Positions 21,002 through 21,873 of a stretch of DNA of 21,873 nt are shown here, in pieces. Both the position numbers and the translations under genes were made by a program. The DNA is from an uncultured Actinomycetes bacterium. GTDB lineage: Bacteria > Actinomycetota > Acidimicrobiia > IMCC26256 > PALSA-555. The DNA lies in the NCBI GenBank assembly GCA_937927875.1, contig CALEYV010000116.1:1-21873 (forward strand), read 5' to 3'. How positions within the stretch are numbered: the stretch's first letter is position 1; each line of letters starts with the position of its first letter. The notes beneath the pieces were generated by a model, which searched no databases, was not told where the DNA came from, and worked only from the letters and a program-made list of their open reading frames with translations.

Positions 21002-21054
21002 GACGCCGGCGAGCATCGAGCGCCGATCGGGCTCCAGGTCGCGTCGCCGGCGTC
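21002..21054. repeat. 11-bp inverted repeat between the ABC operon and the DsbA-like gene
   Basis: GACGCCGGCGA (21002-21012) and TCGCCGGCGTC (21044-21054) are exact complements separated by 31 bp. On the minus strand this lies after the DsbA-like stop and before the ABC promoter, so it could be a terminator stem with a large loop or a protein-binding site. No U-tract is present. Confidence 0.4.
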
Positions 21055-21060
21055 CGGGCG

Positions 21061-21076
21061 GGCCGGCCGGCCGGCC
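21061..21076. repeat. four tandem GGCC units, self-complementary
   Basis: GGCC is repeated four times, making a 16-bp palindrome 5 bp from the DsbA-like stop at 21082. It may fold as a hairpin in the 3' end of that mRNA, and such a tract is also prone to slippage or assembly error. Confidence 0.6.
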
Positions 21077-21081
21077 GGGGC

Positions 21082-21729
21082 TCAGTCGACGGCGGGAGGC
21101 CGGGGTGGGTTGGCCCGAGGCCGAGTGATCTCGAAGAAGCCCGAGGACCGGGAGAGCACCTGGATCGCGTCCCAGAGCCGCACCGCGTCCTCGCCGGTCG
21201 GCGCGGGAGCCATGACCGGCCCTTTGAAGCCGTGGGGCGGGTCGTCGCCGACAACGATCGTCGGCGTCTGGGTCTTGGGGCCGCCGTACCGGTACGCGAC
21301 CTCCATGGATTCGACGATCGGCCCGTCCCACTTCTCATCGTCGGCCGCCGAGAGCAACTCGGCGTCGAGCCCGCAGGCGGCGAGGCACTCCGTCAGCAAG
21401 GAATCGTCTCGCGGCGAGCCGCGCTGGAAGAACCGCTGTCCCCACGCCGTGTAGAGCGCGTCGACATCACCCTCTTCGGACCCGGCTCGTACCGCCTCGA
21501 AGACCCGCAGCATCCGGTGAGAGATCGCATGGGCTTCGATCGCGGTCTGGCGGTACTCCGCGGGCACCCACGGCGCGACGCCGTAGTCGTCTCGGATCTC
21601 GAGGCAGTAGGACTGCCACATCACGGAGAGGTCACGCTGCGGTGCGACCTCCACGATCCAACGGGAGGTGATCCAGGCCCACGGGCAGCTGGGGTCGACG
21701 TAGAAGTCGACGGTCGTCACGCCATGCAC
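21082..21729 (-). CDS. DsbA-fold oxidoreductase, Rv2466c (mycothiol-dependent) family-like
   Basis: The 215-residue product opens with a thioredoxin-fold strand and active site TVDFYVDPSCPWAWITSRW (Cys15), matching the start of the mycobacterial Rv2466c group of mycothiol-dependent DsbA-fold reductases. PTIVVG in KTQTPTIVVGDDP supplies a cis-Pro-like loop, and the helical insert lies between. Rv2466c has CPWC; here the motif is CPWA (Cys15 to Ala18), so only one cysteine remains and a monothiol mechanism, or a non-redox role, is likely. No signal peptide is seen, so it is cytoplasmic, as in the family. GTG at 21729 and GTG at 21720 are both possible starts; neither has a good Shine-Dalgarno. 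Confidence 0.8.
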   Translation of the reverse strand: MHGVTTVDFYVDPSCPWAWITSRWIVEVAPQRDLSVMWQSYCLEIRDDYGVAPWVPAEYRQTAIEAHAISHRMLRVFEAVRAGSEEGDVDALYTAWGQRFFQRGSPRDDSLLTECLAACGLDAELLSAADDEKWDGPIVESMEVAYRYGGPKTQTPTIVVGDDPPHGFKGPVMAPAPTGEDAVRLWDAIQVLSRSSGFFEITRPRANPPRPPAVD

Positions 21730-21747
21730 GGTAGCGAGCGCTGGCGA

Positions 21748-21824
21748 TCAGCGGCGCCGGCGACGTCGACGAGACACCGCGGCCCGGACGGTGACCAGCG
21801 CCGCCAGCGCGACCGCCTGCGCGC
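21748..21824 (-). CDS. possible C-terminal tail of a membrane protein (cut by contig end)
   Basis: Reading from the native end at 21824, a minus-strand frame gives AQAVALAALVTVRAAVSRRRRRRR and a TGA at 21748-21750. A short hydrophobic stretch followed by an Arg run is typical of a last membrane helix plus cytoplasmic tail. Only about 25 residues remain and GC-rich DNA often gives such frames, so this is tentative. The 5' part is lost to the library adapter. Confidence 0.35.
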
Positions 21825-21873
21825 CTGTCTCTTATACACATCTCCGAGCCCACGAGACAGGCAGAAAGCTCGT
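21825..21873. other. Nextera library adapter (sequencing artefact)
   Basis: CTGTCTCTTATACACATCT at 21825-21843 is the Tn5 mosaic-end adapter used in Nextera libraries. It continues with CCGAGCCCACGAGAC (21844-21858), the i7-side adapter, an 8-base index AGGCAGAA (21859-21866) and AGCTCGT, one mismatch from the start of the flow-cell sequence ATCTCGT. These bases are not genomic. They create a false minus-strand reading frame with the well-known artefact peptide MCIRDR. Confidence 0.97.

Noticed and set aside
21632..21853. Minus-strand reading frame beginning MGSEMCIRDR
   Set aside because: The start and first residues are translated Nextera adapter, a known artefact; the rest is antisense or out of frame to the DsbA-like gene.

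Overview
The window is a very GC-rich bacterial fragment with strong third-position GC bias, frequent GTG starts, and gene families typical of Actinomycetota: a wax ester synthase/diacylglycerol acyltransferase, an Rv2466c-like (mycothiol-type) DsbA-fold oxidoreductase and a class III CoA-transferase. A placement near Acidimicrobiia-type environmental actinobacteria is a guess. It looks like a draft or metagenomic contig. The left end cuts a gene, and the right end runs into Nextera library adapter (21825-21873), so native sequence stops at about 21824.

Layout. 1-180: tail of a truncated membrane protein. 182-3315: GT39-like membrane glycosyltransferase (-), PAP2-type phosphatase/transferase (+) and an exported pentapeptide-repeat protein (-). 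3384-5686: a two-gene unit, an atypical extended SDR overlapping a class III CoA-transferase by 4 bp. 5833-8766: a 977-residue PAS4-GGDEF-EAL cyclic-di-GMP enzyme with its own promoter. 8772-10486: a minus-strand pair, GH29 fucosidase-like protein and SnoaL-like protein. 10603-11832: class C beta-lactamase-fold serine hydrolase.

11849-15895 is the most suggestive neighbourhood. A phasin-like 81-residue helical protein is followed by an XRE regulator on the minus strand. A patatin-like lipase, a WS/DGAT triacylglycerol/wax-ester synthase and a SAM methyltransferase lie divergently on the plus strand. Together these could build, coat and turn over neutral-lipid inclusions; this is inference from family membership and adjacency. 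The methyltransferase is interrupted by an in-frame TAG where a Tyr codon would fit the flanking motif.

15896-17206: a second cyclic-di-GMP enzyme, with two membrane segments, a Cys-rich GAF-like region and GGEEF. 17334-20931: a four-gene Zn/Mn-type ABC importer operon (binding protein, ATPase, two permeases) with 4-6 bp junctions. Its promoter has a Fur/Zur-like operator in the -35/-10 spacer, and a hairpin plus U-tract follows the last gene. 21082-21729: Rv2466c-like DsbA-fold protein. 21748-21824: possible tail of one more membrane protein.

Several genes carry a TANNNT-like -10 hexamer only 6-9 nt before the start codon and no Shine-Dalgarno sequence, which suggests leaderless transcripts. 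No rRNA, tRNA, CRISPR, insertion sequence or phage gene was seen. No gene-free stretch exceeds about 150 bp.
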